Source: Reticulitermes speratus
Taxonomy: Eukaryota > Arthropoda > Insecta > Blattodea > Rhinotermitidae
Direction of reading: 5' to 3'
Assembly (NCBI GenBank): GCA_021186555.1
Contig: JAJKFL010000002.1
Span: 31,598,001 to 31,662,000, forward strand
Length of the DNA stretch: 64,000 nt
In this document: piece after piece, positions 62,002 through 64,000 of the stretch
Position numbering within the stretch: the stretch's first letter is position 1
How the letters are laid out: each line of letters opens with the position of its first letter
Notes under the pieces: generated by a model
Databases searched by the model: none
What the model was told of the DNA's origin: nothing
What the model saw: the letters and a program-made list of their open reading frames with translations, nothing else
Position numbers and translations under genes: made by a program

Positions 62002-62639
62002 CTATACGTAAACCAAACAAAAGATTCTTCAAGGATCATGGAAAAGATTATCACTGTAGCACATATAGGTTATTACAGAACACATTTATGAACCTGCATT
62101 ACACAGCAATGAAGCAACAGCAACATATGGCTAAGGTCTTGACAGCATCCATGTCTACAAGTACAACACTGAAATTCAATCGTGAAACCATTTCACATGA
62201 CTCAGTTTTCGCGCGTGTTTCAAGACAATGCCATGGTCTCTGAAATGAGAATGTAACCATACCTGTCAATTAGCAATTGTTGAATTTTTTCTTGTTTTAC
62301 AGTTTGAGAATGAAAAGAAGGATCTGTATCATCTTTAGTTTTCTTCCAAACACACGGTCAAACACTAGATTTGTATCTGTCATCAGATGTAAGCTAGGGA
62401 AGTTCCCTACATTAACACCCCATAAGGAAAAGTTAGCTTTGTTCAATGGATCTTGCCACTAATTCAGAATGACAAGACTGAACAGAAACAATAATGTTGA
62501 ATTGATACTTTGCCAGCTTCTGGTGGCAACATTTCTATGACCTATCTTACAGTGATGTGTTTGATACTGACTCATATGCAAAGAAACAACAGAGAGCTAT
62601 ATCCCACCAAAGGGTGTACAAGTGGGGTCAACCAATGAA
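62002..62639 (-). other. CNOT3 intron upstream of first visible exon
   Basis: No exon encoding the expected preceding N-terminal CNOT3 residues and no repeat recognised. Confidence 0.6.
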
Positions 62640-63975
62640 CTAGTAAGACATGGATGTTCCATACTACAACACAGACAAATGTTCTGACAGTAGTGAGACT
62701 CTACTCCTGCATACACCTCCAGGTGCTTCAGCATGGAGAAAACATACTGGCATAACACCAGGATTCAACAGATCATTGGTGATCAAACTGGCACAAACAA
62801 ACGTGGCACCCCATACATATAAAGACTCAACTCCCAAGAGTGTTTTCATATTATATTTTTTTACAGCAATTATCCTGTTCGTGGAGGCAACCAATCAGTA
62901 CTAAGAACAGTACTTGAACACATTAGACAATCAAACTTATCCAATACCTGACATCACCGAATCTGAAACATTTCTTTTTCTGGCAAGTATTATTCAAATA
63001 AGACACGGCACATGCAACAGCCTGAAAGACTACTGGGTTGTGACAGAACTTCCTTACACCATTTTACAGCAAAACAGTGACATGTGACAGGTTCTTACAC
63101 ATTCTTTGATAGCTCCACTGTCAATCACAATGTTATAGATAATAATGACCCAAACTATGACAGATTATGGAAACTAAGTCATGTTTATTACATGCTCCAT
63201 TATGCTTCCTCAAAATATTACACCCCTTCCAAACATCGGACTGTGAATACAGTAACTGTACTTTTCAAAGGAAGGCTAAATTTCAAACAGTACATACCCA
63301 GGAAGTGCATGTATTTTGATATAAATATTTATAAATTATGCAATATATGAATGACATTGACATATACTTAGGAAACAGCAGAGTATGTGTGACTGCAGAC
63401 ACGACAGGGTCTCATGCAAATGTTAGACACTGACAAGAAAGGTGGACAGACATGTACATAAACTGTACAAGGAAAAGTTATTTCATTGCCTGACTTATTC
63501 AATGATCTGTCAAAGAGGAAAATCAACTGCTGTGGGGCAGTATGATGTAACAGAATGCGAATGACAAACGACTTACTGCCACAGAACCACTGACTGAAAA
63601 CAGGCAATATTCTGTCTAGGACTAAAGTTAATGTGACAGCAATGGTCTGAAGAGATAAACGAAGTGTATACACACTGACAAATACGCACCACCCACAACA
63701 ACTGGTAACTTCTGTGACAAACATGGAAAGGCTTCAAAGCCAGAAATCATACAGAACCACAACAAACATATTGGCTATGCTGACTGAGGGGACAGGACAA
63801 TAACAGTTATTCAACACAACACTACATATGGAAGTGGCCAAAGAAATTACATTTTTTTCTTCTTAGACATGACTATTCTAAACAGCTTCCTCCTTCTGAC
63901 TGCATGTGGGACCAAAATGATACACAGAGACTTAAAGACTTTCCCTCATGTGGAACCTGACTGAAAGGGATGGGA
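62640..63975 (+). pseudogene. piggyBac-like transposase relic 3
   Basis: Plus-strand blocks in order: F-V-E-A-T-N-Q-Y near 62880, L-K-D-Y-W-V-V-T near 63020, L-F-K-G-R-L-N-F-K-Q-Y-I-P near 63265, I-Y-K-L-C-N, P-P-T-T-T-G-N-F-C-D near 63690, H-I-G-Y-A-D near 63765, and M-T-I-L-N-S-F-L-L-L-T-A-C-G-T-K near 63890. This is most of a piggyBac transposase with several stops and frameshifts. The termini are not identified and the right end may continue past the window. Antisense to CNOT3, upstream of its 62001 exon. Confidence 0.8.
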
Positions 63976-64000
63976 ATCTACCTTACCAACACAACCCTCG

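Overview
This window is animal nuclear DNA, most likely from an insect. The genes have introns with GT/AG splice sites, intergenic spacing is wide, and CpG-decayed transposon relics, simple repeats and tRNA-like SINEs are everywhere. Several repeat peptides (for example the R-W-E-D-N-I-K-M-D-L tail of a LINE) are of types I associate with cockroach and termite genomes. A blattodean host is therefore my best guess, but it is an inference from recall, not a search result.

Three host genes can be read. (1) HIBADH, 3-hydroxyisobutyrate dehydrogenase of valine breakdown, lies on the minus strand from 19672 down to 5301. Its seven exons join to 1014 nt (337 codons plus stop) with every splice phase matching. 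(2) Two exons of a DDX47-type DEAD-box helicase lie on the plus strand (22460-22683 and 24975-25107). They encode only the C-terminal RecA-lobe motifs; I could not find the rest of the gene. (3) CNOT3, the NOT3 subunit of the CCR4-NOT deadenylase, lies on the minus strand from 62001 down to 34628. Eleven exons join to 2076 nt in one frame, ending at the NOT-box and a stop. Its first coding exons must lie beyond the right edge. HIBADH and the DDX47 piece diverge; the DDX47 piece and CNOT3 converge.

The rest is mostly mobile DNA. Positions 1-4717 hold a nearly intact LINE (SGNH-type ORF1, then APE endonuclease and reverse transcriptase) broken by one frameshift in a run of seven A. HIBADH introns hold an RTE-type LINE with exact 13-bp target duplications (7425-9945). 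Right beside it is a composite retro-inserted element (10069-12676) with 14-bp target duplications and an internal higher-order tandem array. The same gene also carries a Tigger end fragment, a tRNA-type SINE, a 229-bp MITE, and a LINE fragment ending almost on an exon's splice acceptor. Two fold-back palindromes sit upstream of the DDX47 exons. CNOT3 introns hold two TA-flanked pogo/Tigger derivatives (45306-46235 and 55160-55923). They also hold a TA-flanked Tigger with a truncated transposase (47654-49119), a second Tigger fragment, a TTAA-flanked piggyBac (58061-60131), two more piggyBac relics, and copies of a hairpin-containing SINE-like repeat.

The most unusual observation is that two different pogo-like elements have each lost the DDE catalytic core. 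Each keeps a short, nearly in-frame ORF that joins the N-terminal DNA-binding domain to the acidic C-terminal tail. The composite array element at 10-12.7 kb is the second most unusual object.
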